Shown here: one piece after another, positions 17,692 to 31,296 of the stretch
Position numbering within the stretch: the stretch's first letter is position 1
Layout of the letters: the number at the start of each line of letters is the position of its first letter
Assembly: GCA_028641055.1 (NCBI GenBank)
Contig: CM054062.1
Span: 271,083,092-271,147,091, forward strand
Reading direction: 5' to 3'
DNA: 64,000 bases
Source: Alopecurus myosuroides
Lineage: Eukaryota; Streptophyta; Magnoliopsida; Poales; Poaceae
Program-made: the position numbers and the translations under genes
Notes under the pieces: model-generated
What the model was told of the DNA's origin: nothing
What the model saw: only the letters and a program-made list of their open reading frames with translations
Databases searched by the model: none

Positions 17692-20600
17692 AATATCATT
17701 AATGGGATGCTTATAAGACTAGATATTTGTCCGCCCTTTCTTTACCTTTGTCCTTTGTCACTTGTCGTCTGCTGCCTCCCCAAAACCTTCTCCAAAACAC
17801 AAGTGTCATAGTAAAACCCCCCCACTAGGCGTAGATCAAGGTGTATGGAACCACCAAGCAAAATGATTGCAGGCCCATGGCATTGGTGAGCAAGATTCGT
17901 CGCCGATAAGACTTATATGGTGACATTGGCAGATCAATATGTTGATAGAAAAAAATATTAGTTACTTTTTGTATTTTTATGTTCATACTCGATTGGTTCA
18001 CTGCATACCCACGAATGACATGTTGCAATGATTGTTAGTGTCTATTGCATATGTTGTGTCCATGCTGCAGTTTGTTTTTACGTTATAGCAAGTGTTGGAT
18101 TCTATATTCCACGCATCAGATTATTTTTCTCTGAATGCTCTCGTAAAGGGATGTTTTTTTTAATATTTTTGTATGTTTGTACATATGGTGAGTAAAAAAT
18201 GGTGACAATATTGCATACACTTTAAAATTTGTGTAAGAGCTTTTCATGTTGCAATTAGATGGTTAAAATCACACGTTTAAGTGATATCAAATAGCTGAGA
18301 CGATAGTCGACGAGAGCTACAAGCCTGGCGGAACCGAAACCCACACTTAATTATGTAAAACAATAGGTCTAAAATACAAGAACTTAGATACATTTTTGAG
18401 TGAGTTCTACTTGTTACCCATCAGTTCTGCTTTTGTGACACCAACCACGTCAAGTGAAATCTCATCCAGATTATCCCATTAAAAAAATTGACCCTCTTTC
18501 TGTGTTATGTGTTCCCTTGCAAGGATTGAGGTCGTGATCGAGATATGAGGATATCAAAAATGAAAAGGAGTAGAACGAATGTAGAATATAAGGCTGGGCC
18601 TTATTGTCATCGATGTCCTCCGAGCTTTACATATAATTGTCGCTCCACATTAATCTAACATGATTAATCAATCTAATGTAATGGGTAAGGCGAGTTTCCA
18701 ATTTTTCGGATGGACTATTTTGAATTTTTTTCACTAAATGGGGTATTATATGCCATAAATGTACAACTAAATGTTAAAAAGTGGAATTCGATTTTTATTT
18801 TTAGTGTGCACCAAATTAGTAACTCGCAATTAAGAATCACGAGTTAGGAACTTGTAAGAAAAATAAATGATCAATTCGTCAATTTAGAAAAAAAAAATGA
18901 TTATATTTTTCATTAAAACATTAGTAGTACACACAAAAGTCCCATTGAATGTTAGAAGTCTTCTTTCGTATTTGAGCAAAGGTCACTATTTCTAAAAACA
19001 AATCTTGCTAAAAAAAACTAGAGATGCGTATATTTATCTTTACAAAAGGGGACTATAAATACTTGTTTGTGAATTACTAATTATTTCGTTCTAGATGATT
19101 TATTATTCATGTTGCATCTAGCTTGTATCCACCACTGTGTGGTTGGGTCCCCTGAATATGAAAGAATGAAATAGCACAACAATAAATAGTTTCATCGATT
19201 GAGAAGCAAGTTATATCGATTGAGAAACAAGACGTCAACCAAGTATGTGGTGCCTTTACACAAACACGACTACCTTGCCCCAAGTATGTGGTTGTCAAAC
19301 TTCCCATCAAGCTAGTTACAGTAATCAAACGCAATGTGTGGTTGAAAGTGATGAATAACAACGAAAGTAAAAAAATAGACCAACGAGGAAACCATAATGA
19401 GAAAAAGTAAAACAATAGTGTAAAAATATTAATATATGGACCTGGAGATAGTTTAACTAGAGGCATCTTTCCACAAATATAGAACACTGATGGTTAAACA
19501 AATAACAGTTGGAAAATTGACATAATTGTACTTGCAACTAGTTATGATAAAGAATGGCTAGTGCAACATTCATATAAGAATTATCTCTAAGATATATAGA
19601 CCATTAATTCAAAAACATCATAACCAATTATCCACTTCGAGACCCGTATCCAACATGCATCTCTAAGAATTAAGTTCTAAGAAACAGAGAATTTTCTTAA
19701 GCATAGTGATATAATATAAATAGTAAAATATCAATTAAGTGTGGTAAAGAAAGCTTTGTTTCATCCTTATAAGAAAAAACACAATAAAATTATTTCCCGT
19801 TTGATTTCCCTCAGATATAAAGATATGCACTGTTCAACCCACTATCCTACACGGAATCTTCTCTTGGAGATCTAAACATGAACTTGGCCAAAGTAAATAA
19901 AAGATCAAAGAGCATGTAAGACTACAAATTGAAAAATTCAAGGATAATAAAAAGCATCAAGGGATAACATAGATGATATGATCATAAAGTGAAAATTCAT
20001 CATGTCCCAACAAACACAACAGAAAATATAAATTACACTATATGGATCTCAACAATGTAGGGAAGCTCATGAGACATTTGTACCGAAGAACATGAGAAAG
20101 AGGATGGCATATAGATACTTTTATGGACCCTCACTAGAACACACTCATCATCATGGATGCGGGGACGATGGTGTAGAAACATTCGGTGATGATTCCCCCT
20201 CCGACAGAGTATCGAAACATGGATTTGAATTCGTCTTCATGATGGGGGCAGCTCTGTATTGGAAAACCGCAAAAAGAACTACAAATCTCGTGGTTCTAGG
20301 TTAGGGGTTTTAGTCGAAGGGGTGATGCGAGGGGAGCAGCTAGGACGCGGCATTCCCCTGCTTGCGCTGACCTAGCACCCATCGGTTGCTCTCCTTCTCC
20401 ATATCAAAAGTTATTTTAATCTCTACTTTTTCGTGAATTTATATTCATCAAAACCTCGTCATTATTTGCAATACAAAAACACGAAGAAAACAACAACTTG
20501 CACTCGGCACTGCGTTAATAGGTGATTCCAATAAAATATTCTATAAATTGATATAAAAGCATAGAAAATGCATTTAACAATTACATAATAATAGCATGGA

Positions 20601-21755
20601 GGAATAAAAAAATATAGATATGTTTGAGACGTATGAGTTCATGTGCCAAATATTTTTGGATGCTTTATATGGAGGCTGGTTCTAGACTAAAATTAAATTA
20701 GCTAGATGGGCAATGTCGTTATATGTTGGTGTGTATAATTATGTAGAAACGACATGCATGGTTTTCGACGCTACGATGATTCTTTCTCCATTGTTTCTTT
20801 TAAGAGGTGAATACACTCGCAGTACAAATAGTTATCTTGGATGTGAAAATTAGTACAATCTAGTAACTATCTATTTAGTTCATTTCTCCACTCACTCTAC
20901 TGCAAATAGATATGACCACGGTTTCATTTTTTTTGCAATATTCCATCATCCCTTCGTCTCTTTGAGTCGAAGTTGGACATTACGAGCAATTTTCCCCTGT
21001 CTCCCATGATGAGGACTACATCGTGCCTACATAGGTCCTAGAGCTAGTGTTATGCGTTGATGGAGGCAAAAAATAACTGCCTATGTTAGGACAAAGACCG
21101 TCCGGACTGTATTATGTGTTATTTCCATCGCCATTAGTGCACTTTTGGGCGTTTTCTCCATCGATGCGCTTTATATATATGTCGTTTATCTAGGGTTCCT
21201 GTGGAAGATGACCGACGCATGCTGCAGTATGAGAAATTTAGGGTTGTGGCTGTATATGCATGTGAGGAACCTTTTCCCTTGGTCTAGCCATGTTTATGTG
21301 ATTATTTTCAAGTTTCTTCAGTGTGGATTGATGTAGTAGATAATCTTCTTGTTCCACCATGATTTGGGGGATTGATATTATGGTTGGTGTGTATATAGTA
21401 GTTTTGATCTTTAATTAGAAGTGCAAACTGAATATGATTTCAAATCATGTTGGTAGCATGATATATTGTCGTGTCGTGTTTTGGCAGTGTATTCTAAGTA
21501 TTTATTTAGATATGAAAAGTAGTAAAATGTCTCACCATTTTGTTGAATAGTATGTATATATAATTTTTTTAGAAGTAGTATGAATTTAGCAATGTAACTG
21601 TGTTGATTTTTTGGAAATTATCTTAACTGAATATTCTACAGAAGTGTTATCTAAACTAGTGCATGTTTCTTTGAATGTTATATGCATTTAGCTTATATGT
21701 CAGTATTGGTAGCTGATTTTTTTTTGCATTGTTTGTGTGATTTAGCATTGAATAT
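17692..21755. other. AT-rich intergenic DNA, no gene recognised
   Basis: I read both strands and find only short open frames without recognisable domains and many A/T runs. It may include the 5' part of the MULE whose transposase relic starts at about 23197, but I could not identify a terminal inverted repeat. Confidence 0.4.
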
Positions 21756-23168
21756 TGATACGTCATAAACGTATCCTTAATTTCTGACGTTCCATATTGT
21801 TTTCATGCCATATGCTACATGTTTTCCTTACACTTTATGTCATTTTTATTGATTTCCCGGGACTAACCTATTGACAAGATGCCACAGAGCCAGTTCTTGT
21901 TTTCTGATGTTTTTAGTTTCAGAAAAGTTGTTCTAGAAATATTCTCGGAATTGGACGATTCAAAAGCCAGAAGTCTTAGAATTATCGACACATCCAGGAA
22001 GTCCAAAGGAGACCCGGAGGGGGGCCCTAGAGCCCCCACACCATGCCTGGGCGTGGGTGGCCCCCTGGCCGCACCTGGGGGTGGTGTGGGCCTCTCAGGC
22101 GCCCACCGCCATCGCCCATTCGCCTATATATGCCCCCTGATGCATAAACCCTAAGGATATCGCCCCTCTTCCACGAAAAGTTCCATAGCTCCGCCGCCGC
22201 CGCCTAGTTACGGGGGACGGAAATCTCTGTTCCGGCACCCTGTTGGGATGGGGAAGTGCCCCGAAACCATCTCCGTCGACTCCACCGCCATCTTCATCGC
22301 CATTGCTATCTCCTATGATGAGGAGGGAGTAGTTCTCCCCCGGGGCCAAGGGCTCTACCGGTAGCTATGTGTCTCATCTCTCTCCCATGGTGTGATCTTT
22401 ATGTGATGGTGAGCTTTGTAATCTAGTTGAATAAGTAGATGTTACTCTTTATCTGCTATGCTACCCAAGTGGTTTTGTTATGAGATCTCCGTAGACACTT
22501 TGATCACGGTGTAAAGGTGGCAGTGTGGGCACCGTGTGTTTTAGCATGATATTTATATCTTGTGTTGGACGGCCCTATGAAATTGTGGCGTTTGTTTAGT
22601 ACTAATTTGGGGCGCTCATAGTGACAGCGTGGGGTGCCCTAGAGAGGGAATACAGACTTGAGGAGTGTTGTTACAGCCCTACGCATGGATTGGTGTTGTT
22701 ATTCGACCGGAGAGTGGTTTGGAGTAGCATAGTGAAGAGATGGTATTTATTAATTCAATTATGTTATCATTGTTGAGAGTGTCCACTAGTGAAAGTAGGA
22801 TCCCTAGGCCTTGTTTCTAAGCATTGAAACACCGTTTACAATTAGTTTTGCTACATGTTTGCTTGATGCCATTTTTATTTCAGATTTCTATTGTCACTTA
22901 TAATCATCCATATTACTTGTATTTCACTATCTCTTCACCGAACTAGTGCACCTATACAACTGCCAATTGTATAAGGTGTGCTGGGGACACAAGAGACTTC
23001 TTGTATCGTAGTTGCAGGGTTGCTTGAGAGGGATACCCTTGACCTCTATCTCCCTGAGTTCGATAGGCCTTGGGTGATCCACTTAAGGAAAACTTGCTGT
23101 TGTTCTACAAACCTCTGCACTTGGAGGCCCAGCACTGTCTTCAAGAATGAAAGCGTGCGTAGACATAA
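21756..23168 (+). repeat. solo LTR of an Athila-like gypsy element, mosaic sequence
   Basis: It starts TGATACGTCATAAACG and ends GACATAA where relatives end GACATCA (last C mutated). AATAT flanks both sides (21751-21755 and 23169-23173), so it is a solo LTR left by LTR-LTR recombination. The first ~400 bp match the LTR of element X (25439); from about 22180 onward it matches the LTR of element C (50312), for example the GAGGAGGGAGTAGTTCTCCC block and the stretch ending ACTTGGAGGCCCA. Confidence 0.87.
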
Positions 23169-23196
23169 AATATTATGCATTTTTCTGTGATGCAGG

Positions 23197-24655
23197 GCAT
23201 GATCCTAATCTTTCTATAGTGTTAGTAGTGCACAATGGGTTTTTCTATGGACTTAATGAAAATATTTTAGACATGATCTCTACACATGATTTCTTTGACA
23301 ACTACCATGCGAGACATTTTCCCTGCTCTAGATTGAGAATTTCGTGAAGTACCTAGGTCATGACATATATGCAAGGCTGGATTCTTATTGATGTACGCCA
23401 CAGAGAGATATAACAACTGGATTGAAGTGTGTAGATAAGGATTCAAATAGTTTGACAATTACACAAGTAGTGAAGGAGCACAATATAATCTGCATATTGG
23501 GTGATCACACAAAATTTCTAAAGCCTCTTAGAGATGATGTCACATAATGGTGGGTCAGAGTTGCATCCTGTTATCAGCCCTATGTAGGCTCCAAAGAGGG
23601 TAAGCCATTTAGCTTTGCCTAGTTCTGTAGGAACCATTATTTCAGAAGAGGATACAAATTATGAGTCTTATGATACTGATTTTGATGTAGAAGATGGTGA
23701 TAGTGATATTTTTTATGTAAATGTTGGCAAAGTATTTAATCACAACAATGGGATCATGGGAATAATTGAGAGAGAGGATGATGTGGTACTAGGAGATGGA
23801 GATTTAAATCTTCCAATGACCAGGAGAAATAATTGCAATACATGCTCAATATCTTCAATAATGTAGTTTACTTGGACACGCTAGCATTCAAAGTTGCAAG
23901 AGCTAAGAAATTCATTAACCACATAGAGTATAAGGAACATGGCTGATGTGAATAAATAAGAGTAATGAATCAAGTAGGACAAACGAATATGTTAGCCTGG
24001 TTGCCATTGGATGTTAAAGGCATCCAAAGATAGTAGGGCATAAGAAGTGATTGTGAGGTCATATGCAGCACAACATACTTGCCAGAAAGTGTGGGAGCTA
24101 AAGTTGATAAAAAATTAGGGGCAACCAAAGAATGGATCTCAAGACTTTTGTTGCCAATGTCCAAAGGCTATATAACATGTGTTCCAGCATATGGAAGTTG
24201 GGAAGCGCAAGAAAGGGGGCATTTAGTATCATTCATGGTGACGAGGCTAACCGCTATGGATTATGGGTAGTAACTATGGGAATCAAATCTTGGCTCCAAA
24301 TTTTTCCTTTCCACATATACTATAAAAGGGAAGAGATATGAACTTTCTAGAAACACACATGTCAACATTGTGCTGGTCTTACGATGACTGTAATAGAAGA
24401 TTTCTCAAAGGCTGTAGAAAACTAATTTGCATAGACGATTGTCGCAGGAAGCTAAACACTAATGTCAGTTGCTCCCTATTATGGGAATGGATCCCAATGA
24501 TTATATTTTTCAAATAGCAACGGGGTTAGTTGAATTGTAATGCACAAGCTCTTCAGAATGGTTTTTGACAACTTCAAGAAATTATCTTAACAACAATAAC
24601 ATTGCTCCCTTCACAATCACGAGTGACAAACAGAAGGCATGACATCCCCTATTGT
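23197..24655 (+). pseudogene. MULE (MuDR-like) transposase pseudogene
   Basis: Broken frames follow the layout of grass MULE transposases. After a TGATGCAG acceptor-like site: HDPNLSIVLVVHNGFFYGLN (about 23198); then frames with stops reading DITTGLKCVDKDSN and VKEHNIICILGDH; an acidic part (23615-23866, SEEDTNYESYDTDFDVEDGDSD); KTFVANVQRLYNM followed by WKLGSARKGAFSIIHGDEANRYG (24141-24250); GKRYELSRNTHVNIVLVLR (24330-24400); and MGMDPNDYIFQIATGLVEL, with FTITSDKQKA (24485-24640), the start of the DDE domain. The C-terminal catalytic part and zinc finger are not recognisable. Many stops and frameshifts; certainly dead. Transposases of this family bind long terminal inverted repeats, which I could not locate. 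Confidence 0.72.
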
Positions 24656-25438
24656 TACTAATTCCTAGAGAATATTTCATAATTGTAATGAAAAATCAAT
24701 TCAAATTATACCAAAAGTGTAGTGGTTGCTATGTGGTTTTTCATTGAATATTCTTGAACTTAAATTCCAGCTTAAAATTAGGCAACAATCAAGCAATATT
24801 CAGTGATTATTTACGACAATCAACTTTTACCGCAGAAGTGTTTAGTTCATCATGAACTCGTTTTCTTGTTTTACTATAAGGTTTAGTTCATTAGTGAACT
24901 TACTATCATGCCATTTATTTGGATTAATTTGGATACTCCTTATCGGGAAATATTTCGTCACTTTTCTCACGAGGGAACTTCCATGATATTTGGTATCAAA
25001 TGAATGTCTTTTCCGTATTTGTATGCCAAGAAAGTTTATGTCGAACTTCCAAGGGAAGTTTCCAGGATAACTTGCTATCAATGAATGTATTTTTATTTTC
25101 TAGCAATAATACTCATATAATTTGGCACAACAAAGCAAACTTTATTTCATTGCACCACCGATTGGGTACATACACATTGCAAATGTCACACAAATCCCCT
25201 AACACAAAGTAACCACATAACATATACAATGGTTGCTACAAAAATAATCACAAATAGTACATCTTTTCTATCCTTGTATAGGAAATCTACCCTTTTAATG
25301 TATTCCTTATTTGTATCTACCTCTTCATCCTCAAAATGTTAGTCATCAGTTCTTAAACTCAAGTTTCAGCTAGAAATTCTCTTATGCAACATATCTAAGA
25401 ATCCTACTACTAATGGATTGATTATTACTCGTAGATCC
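24656..25438. other. AT-rich stretch, nothing recognised
   Basis: Possibly decayed MULE 3' part. Two similar segments (near 24945-25060) repeat wording such as GAACTTCC and TATCA-ATGAATG, hinting at a short degenerate duplication. It ends with target GATCC (25434-25438). Confidence 0.35.
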
Positions 25439-26971
25439 TGATACGTCATAAACGTATCCATAATTTCTGATGTTCCATGTTGTTTCCATGCCATATGCTA
25501 CATGTTTCCTTTACACTTTTATGCCATTTTTATCGATTTCTTGGGACTAACCTATTGACAATATTCTCGTAATTGAACAATTCGAAGACTGGAAGTTTGA
25601 TAAAGTCGTCGCGCAAACGGAGTCCGGAGGGGAGCCGCAGGGGCCCCACACCATGGGTGGGCGCGCCCCCTGGCCGTGCCCAGGGTTGGTGTGGCCCCGC
25701 TAGCTGCCCACCGACGTTGCCCTCTCGCCTATATATTCTCCTCGAAGGGTTAACCCTAAACACCCGAGACTTTTTCACCAAAAACATATGCATCCACCGT
25801 CATCGTCAACCCTAGTTCGGGAGTGTTCTTGAGCTCTCCCCGGCACCCTGCCGGGAGGGGGAATCATCACCGTAGGGCTCTACACCACCATGCCCGCCTT
25901 CGAAATGATGCCTGAGGAGTTCATCCTTGGACTACGGGTCCATAGAAGTAGCTAGATGGTTGTTATCTCCTCTTTATGCCTCATGTTTAGATCTTGTGAG
26001 CTGCCCTACATGATCAAGATCATGTTGTTTAATGCTACATGTTGTGTTTGTCGGGATCCGGTGAATATTGAATGCTATGTCCAATGATTATCAATCTATC
26101 ATGTTCTTTGCATGTGTATGTTATTTATGATCTTGCATGATCTCCTTTGTTAGTAGATGCTCTGGCCAAGTAGATGCTAGTAACTCCAAGAGGGAGTATT
26201 TATGCTCGATAGTGGGTTCATGCCTCCCTTTTACTCATGCTCGAGTGACAAAAACATAAACGGGTGGAGGGGTGTGCTGTTGCCACTAGGGAGAAAACAA
26301 TAATGCTTTGTCTAAGGATGATGTAATTGTTTACATTACACACTTTCCTTACTGCGATTATCTGTTGCTTGCAACTTAATACCCAAGGTTTGCTCGGATG
26401 ATATTCTGAGGGTGGATTATTAGTCATAGATGCAGTTTGATAACGGTCTATCTATCTTGTTGTAATGCTCGCATGAATCACATAGTAATCATCATGTCAT
26501 GCATATGCACTACGATGCAGCCTTTATATCTGTCAATTGCCCAGCTGTAATTTGTTTACCCAACATGTTATCTATCTGTTTTAGAGAGACACCACTAGTG
26601 AACTGCGGACCCCGGTCCATTTTCCTCATACTGATAATACAACCACTTCCATCACTGTTTTCATACTGTTATTATTGTTCTCCTACTTTTTTCCACACCA
26701 TACGTTTAACCTCTTTGTTTTCAGCAAAACTGGTGAGATTGGCAACCTCACTGCTTCGTTGGGGCAAAGTGATTTGATTATGTTGTGTAGGTTCCACGTT
26801 GCTGCTGAACCGGTAGTGCGCCCTGCCAATATCAGCTGCATCAACCTTCAGAAGTGATTTCTTTCTATTACTGGTCGATTCAACCTTGGTTTCTTTCTGA
26901 GGGAATCTTGCTGTTCGCTTATCATACCTTCCTCTTGGGGTCTCCCAACAAGTGCAAGTCTTGCACCATCA
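25439..26971 (+). repeat. 5' LTR of element X
   Basis: 1533 bp, TG to CA (ending GCACCATCA). About 66 bp that the 3' LTR has after TTGACAA are missing here, just before ATATTCTCG. Confidence 0.9.
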
Positions 26972-26981
26972 AGCAAATTTC

Positions 26982-26999
26982 TGGCACAGTTGCCGGGGA
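26982..26999 (+). other. primer binding site of X, tRNA-Asp type, mutated
   Basis: TGGCACAGTTGCCGGGGA differs in three to four bases from the Athila consensus PBS (TGGCGCCGTTGCCGGGGA). Confidence 0.7.
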
Positions 27000-27167
27000 G
27001 AAAGAGGATTCCTGCAAGGGGAGTCTCTCACTTCCAATCTCTTTACTTTGTTATTGTTTTGCTTAGTTTATTTTATTTTTTCTTGTTTGCTTCTCTTTAT
27101 CAAAAACACAAAAAAATTAGTTCTTATTCTAGTTGTTATTTTTGTTACCCAATTGTTATTCTTCATC

Positions 27168-27770
27168 ATGTTGCTCCCTAAGTTCACCCTGAAAGATCTA
27201 CCCATAGGTAGTAGTTCTATACTTGGAAAGGATACCATTAAAGAATTCTTTGATCATGTTAGTAAGCATAAATTTTTTGAGGAAAAATCCATAGTAGAGC
27301 TTGCTCCAAATTATGAAACTGCTGCAACTTATTTAATTCGCATGTTAGAAGCTAGGTTTGTTAACCTTCACCCCATAATGCAGCAAATGTTCCTCAACTT
27401 GAGATGCAGCAAATTTTATCTTAAGAACCATGCTTAAAGAATTTGGAGATGTTGCTATAGAAGCTAGAAAAGTTATGATTGTTTTAATATGCTAGGATCA
27501 TGTGTAGATGTTGTTGGTGCTCTTGAAAAATCTGAACCTAAAAATGAAATGGAGAATAAAATACCAATCCCCTTTAAATTAGTAACACTGCATGAAGCCC
27601 AAGAAAAGAACTTTGATTGGATTGTTCCTGAAAATTTATTTGATGAGAGTAGTAAACCTAAAAGTTCTAAGAGATGAACATATAAAACTCATTTAGATAA
27701 AATACAATGCATTATTGATGAATTGCCTTATCTTGATTTGAATGCCTCTCCATTTGAAAACACTTGATAA
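27168..27770 (+). pseudogene. small ORF of element X, broken, function unknown
   Basis: From ATG 27168: MLLPKFTLKDLPIGSSSILG, then KDTIKEFFDHVSKHKFF and ARFVNLHPIMQQMFL, ending at TAA 27435-27437. The continuation switches frame at about 27430 (MLKEFGDVAIEARKVMI) and back at 27489 (GSCVDVVGALEKSEPKNEMENK to KPKSSKR, stop 27675-27677). A further weak continuation reads DELPYLDLNASPFEN. It sits where gag should be but has no capsid or protease motif that I recognise. Similar small ORFs occur in pol-less relatives such as element C at 51833. Frameshifts make it non-functional. Confidence 0.55.
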
Positions 27771-29670
27771 TATTTATCCGGGCCTAGCTAAAAGGCGTTA
27801 AAGAAAATCACTTCTTGGGAGATAGCCCACGGTTTTATTTTTTGCTTTGTTTTTCTCTGTTTTCTTTGAGTCAAGGGGTTGTATACTTCTATAGCAAATC
27901 CTTTGTATCTGTATTATCATGTATTAGTTGTGCCAAGTAAAGTTTCTAGCGAAAGTTGGAGTTGGTTTTGGATTTCTGCGTAGGAAACATATTTCTGCTG
28001 TCCACTGTAAAAAAATCGCATAATTCACAGAAAGATCAAAATAACCTAAATCTTTTGTGCTTATTCCTCATCTAATTCTGAAACTTTTTTATTCTTTAAT
28101 TTTTATTATTTGAGCAACGTAAGTGCCCCGAAAAAAATCGTCTTTACAGACTGTTCTTGTTTTGACAGATTCTGCCTTTTTACTTGCATTCTCTCTTTAC
28201 TATGTCGAGTGGATGTCTTTTCTTCACAAAACATTCGTGGCTGTAGATAATGTTTAAAATTATTAATAATGCTTGTGTCCATACAGAACATGTGAATTTT
28301 TTATTGTGCACTAACCATCTAATGCGCATTACATTGAGTGTGGTGTGAACGAAGTTTTCAAGGGTCAAGATAAGAGGGTGATATAATGTGATCAAGAAGA
28401 GTGCACGGCCAAAGCTTGGGGATGCCCACGTGGTTCATCCCAAAAAATTCTAAGAAGAATCAAGAGTCTAAGCTTGGGGCATCCCCTTCTTCATCAACAA
28501 TTTATCAGGTCACTTCTAGTGAAACTATATTTTTATTCGGTCACATCATATGAATTTTTACTTGGAGCGTCTGTTTGTGTTGTTTTGTTTTATTTTGTTT
28601 TCCTTGCTGAACTAATATTGTTGGAACCTAGCATTCTTTGTGTGGGAGATAGAGACGCTCCGCTTTTTCATTGAATACTCGTATTCTTAGTTTTTCTACT
28701 AGCTGCTGCAAATCCTTTTAGCTCCTGTTTTTCATGCATCTCTTATTCAGAGTTGTTAGTTCTAGTAGAGTTATGTTAGTACTCTCTTTTTTCATTGCTA
28801 TATCTCTTGGAGAGATTTTTTTAGTATAAAATGCTTGGTGTTGGAAAGCAGTAGTACAATTTTCGTGCTTATAACGGTGCAAATAGAAGCTTGTATAGAC
28901 TGTGGCTAGACTTTTTCATGTCATTCTAGATGTTATTTTAATTACATTATTAGTTGTTGTTATTGTAGCATGACTTGTTTAAATAGCTGAGAGTGCTTAA
29001 TGTGCCATTGAAAGAATCATGAGTTATTTTTTTCATATTGAAGCATGAATTTGTGGTGTTCTCTTTCGAATGCTTTATTTGGTTGATTTAGCGCATGCTT
29101 ACACCATGTTTATGAGTACAAACCTGTCACTTATAGCCTCTATGATCATTTAGTTTTTGACTTGTAATACCCTTTATGATTTGATTAATAATGTTTTTGT
29201 CGCTATGCATGATTATGACCATTATTGCTCTCTTGATTTGTCGCTCCCAGTCTTTTGCTAGCCTCCACCTGTACTGAGCTCTACTCGTGCATCCAACTCC
29301 CCAAAACCAAAGTTTGCCAAATCTGTCCACCATACCTACCTACATGTGGTATTTAACCTCCACTCCAAGTAAATTTCTTATGTGCTACCTTTAAAACTTT
29401 CAAAAATATTCCTGTTTTGTGCTCTTTTTTTTAGCTCATGAGGACGTAAATAGAGAATCTTTATCTCACTTGTTGGTTGGAATTTACACACCTGGACTAG
29501 TGACTTCATCCTCTAATCCAAATGATAGAAGAGCTGGCGGCGGGGTGCCCAACCCCAAAATTGGTTACTATAAAATTTTCTTCACTATTTTCCCCCCTGA
29601 TTTATCAGTCAAAGCATAATTATGTAAACAAAAGAGAAAGAGGGATGACCTTCTATACCAGAAGCGTCCT
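27771..29670 (+). other. X internal non-coding tail, left of Y
   Basis: No ORF with recognisable domain. The block AAAGGCGTTAAAGAAAATCACTT and later TTGTCGCTCCCAGTC and CACCTGTACTGAG blocks recur in element C (52700 onward, 54210), and partly in Y (37380 onward). It ends with target GTCCT (29666-29670). Confidence 0.65.
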
Positions 29671-31181
29671 TGATACGTCCATTTTGCATCAGCGTTTTAT
29701 ATTTTTTATTTTCTATTATTCATCGATATATTTCATGATATGATGCATCCCTTATGTTATTTTATCTTATTTTGCATGTTTCATAATTTCTGGAGAATAA
29801 ACACCGGGACCATAAATCTGATGGAAAAGGCACCGTTAGGATACCCTATTTCAGAAGATTGGAAGAAGAGGGGGCACAACGGAGATATCTTAGAAGTCCA
29901 GATGAGGGAGCCAGCTACGAGGAGAGCCAGAGGGGGGCCACCAGGGGCCCACACCATGGGGTGGTGTGCCCCCCTTGCTCGCGCTGCCACATGGTGTGGC
30001 CACCCTGGCCCACCTATGGTCGATATTTTTCACGTACTTGACCCCGAGGGAACCCTCAGCCCCAGACCATCATAGAAGAATTTTTCCGCCGCCGCCTCGG
30101 GGAGAAAAACACCCGAGAGAGAAAAGCTCTCTGGCAGGGAGAAATCTGCCGGGGAAATTCCTCTCCGGGGAGGGGAAATCATCGCCATCGTCACCGTCAT
30201 CACTCTGGGCATCATCAAGATCGTCATCATCATCATCATCACCACCAGCACCATCACCCTCATCATCCACCATCATTCCGCTGTAACAATTATGGGCCTC
30301 TATCGTTGTTTTACATTAGATCTCTCTCTTGGTGTGGATTACTTGTTAGTAGTTGATGCTTGTGAGATTTATCGGTGTTAGCACTTTATGACCAGATTGT
30401 TATCATCCATTATATCACCTCTGATTATGATCCATATGATGTCTTGTGAGTAGTTCGTTTAGTTCTTGAGGACATGAGAGAAGTCATGATGTTAGTAGTG
30501 AAGTTATGTTGAAGTAATATCTCGTGGTTCGGTATTTAAGTTGTGGTGCTATTCTTCTAGTGGTGTCACGTGAACATCGACTACATGATAGTTCACCTTT
30601 ATGGGACTAGGAGGATGCATTGTGTGTTTGGCTACTAATTGTGGGGTTGCCGGAGTGACAAAAACCTAAACCCCCGTTAGGAAACCAATGCACGAGGGAG
30701 TGTAGGATCCCGGAGTTTTAAGGTTGTGGTTATATTTATCTTAATTACTTTCTTGTATTTGCGGATGCTTACGAGGGGTTTAATCACAAGTATGTATTAG
30801 TCCTAGTTGGGCGGTGCATTAGCATAGGTTCACCCACACAACACTTCACGAACTAATGGATATTAATCAACCGTAATGAAGCGAAAGCACTTGACAAAAT
30901 TCCCATGTGTCCTCGAGAATGTTTGGTAGTCATAAGTAAAACAATAAGCTTGTCCTTTGCTCTCAAAAGGATTGGGCCACTCGCTGAAATATTATTCACT
31001 GCACTTTATTTACTCACACTTTATTTATCTGCTATATCAAAAACCTCCAAAAACCCGTTTGCTAGTGTTTCAGGGAATCCTGTATCCAACCTACTTGTCA
31101 ACACCTTCTGGTCCTCGTTGGGTTTGACACTCTTATTTATCGAAAGTACTACGATACACCCCCTGTACTTGTGGGTCATCA
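29671..31181 (+). repeat. 5' LTR of element Y
   Basis: 1511 bp, ending GTGGGTCATCA. It contains an ATC/CAC-rich tract (30220-30280) that yields spurious acidic and His-rich frames. Confidence 0.92.
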
Positions 31182-31193
31182 AGACTATTTTCT

Positions 31194-31210
31194 TGTGCTG
31201 TTGTCAGGGA
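31194..31210 (+). other. degenerate PBS of Y
   Basis: TGTGCTGTTGTCAGGGA is a mutated form of the tRNA-Asp PBS of Athila elements, with one base missing and several C-to-T changes. Confidence 0.6.
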
Positions 31211-31296
31211 GTGAAGCGCTATTGGTAAGTGGAATTGGTAAGAGAAACTTTTACTGTGAGTGCTGTTTTTATTTCTGCCTGTTGTTTTATTTCATT

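Noticed and set aside
22021..22140. Pro/Gly-rich open frames inside the Athila-like LTRs
   Set aside because: They are the GC-rich LTR block present in every LTR of these families and differ in frame between copies.
30030..30276. Acidic poly-Asp minus-strand and His/Ser-rich plus-strand frames
   Set aside because: They come from the ATC/CAC-rich tract in the Y LTR; the same occurs in the other LTR at 38978-39184.
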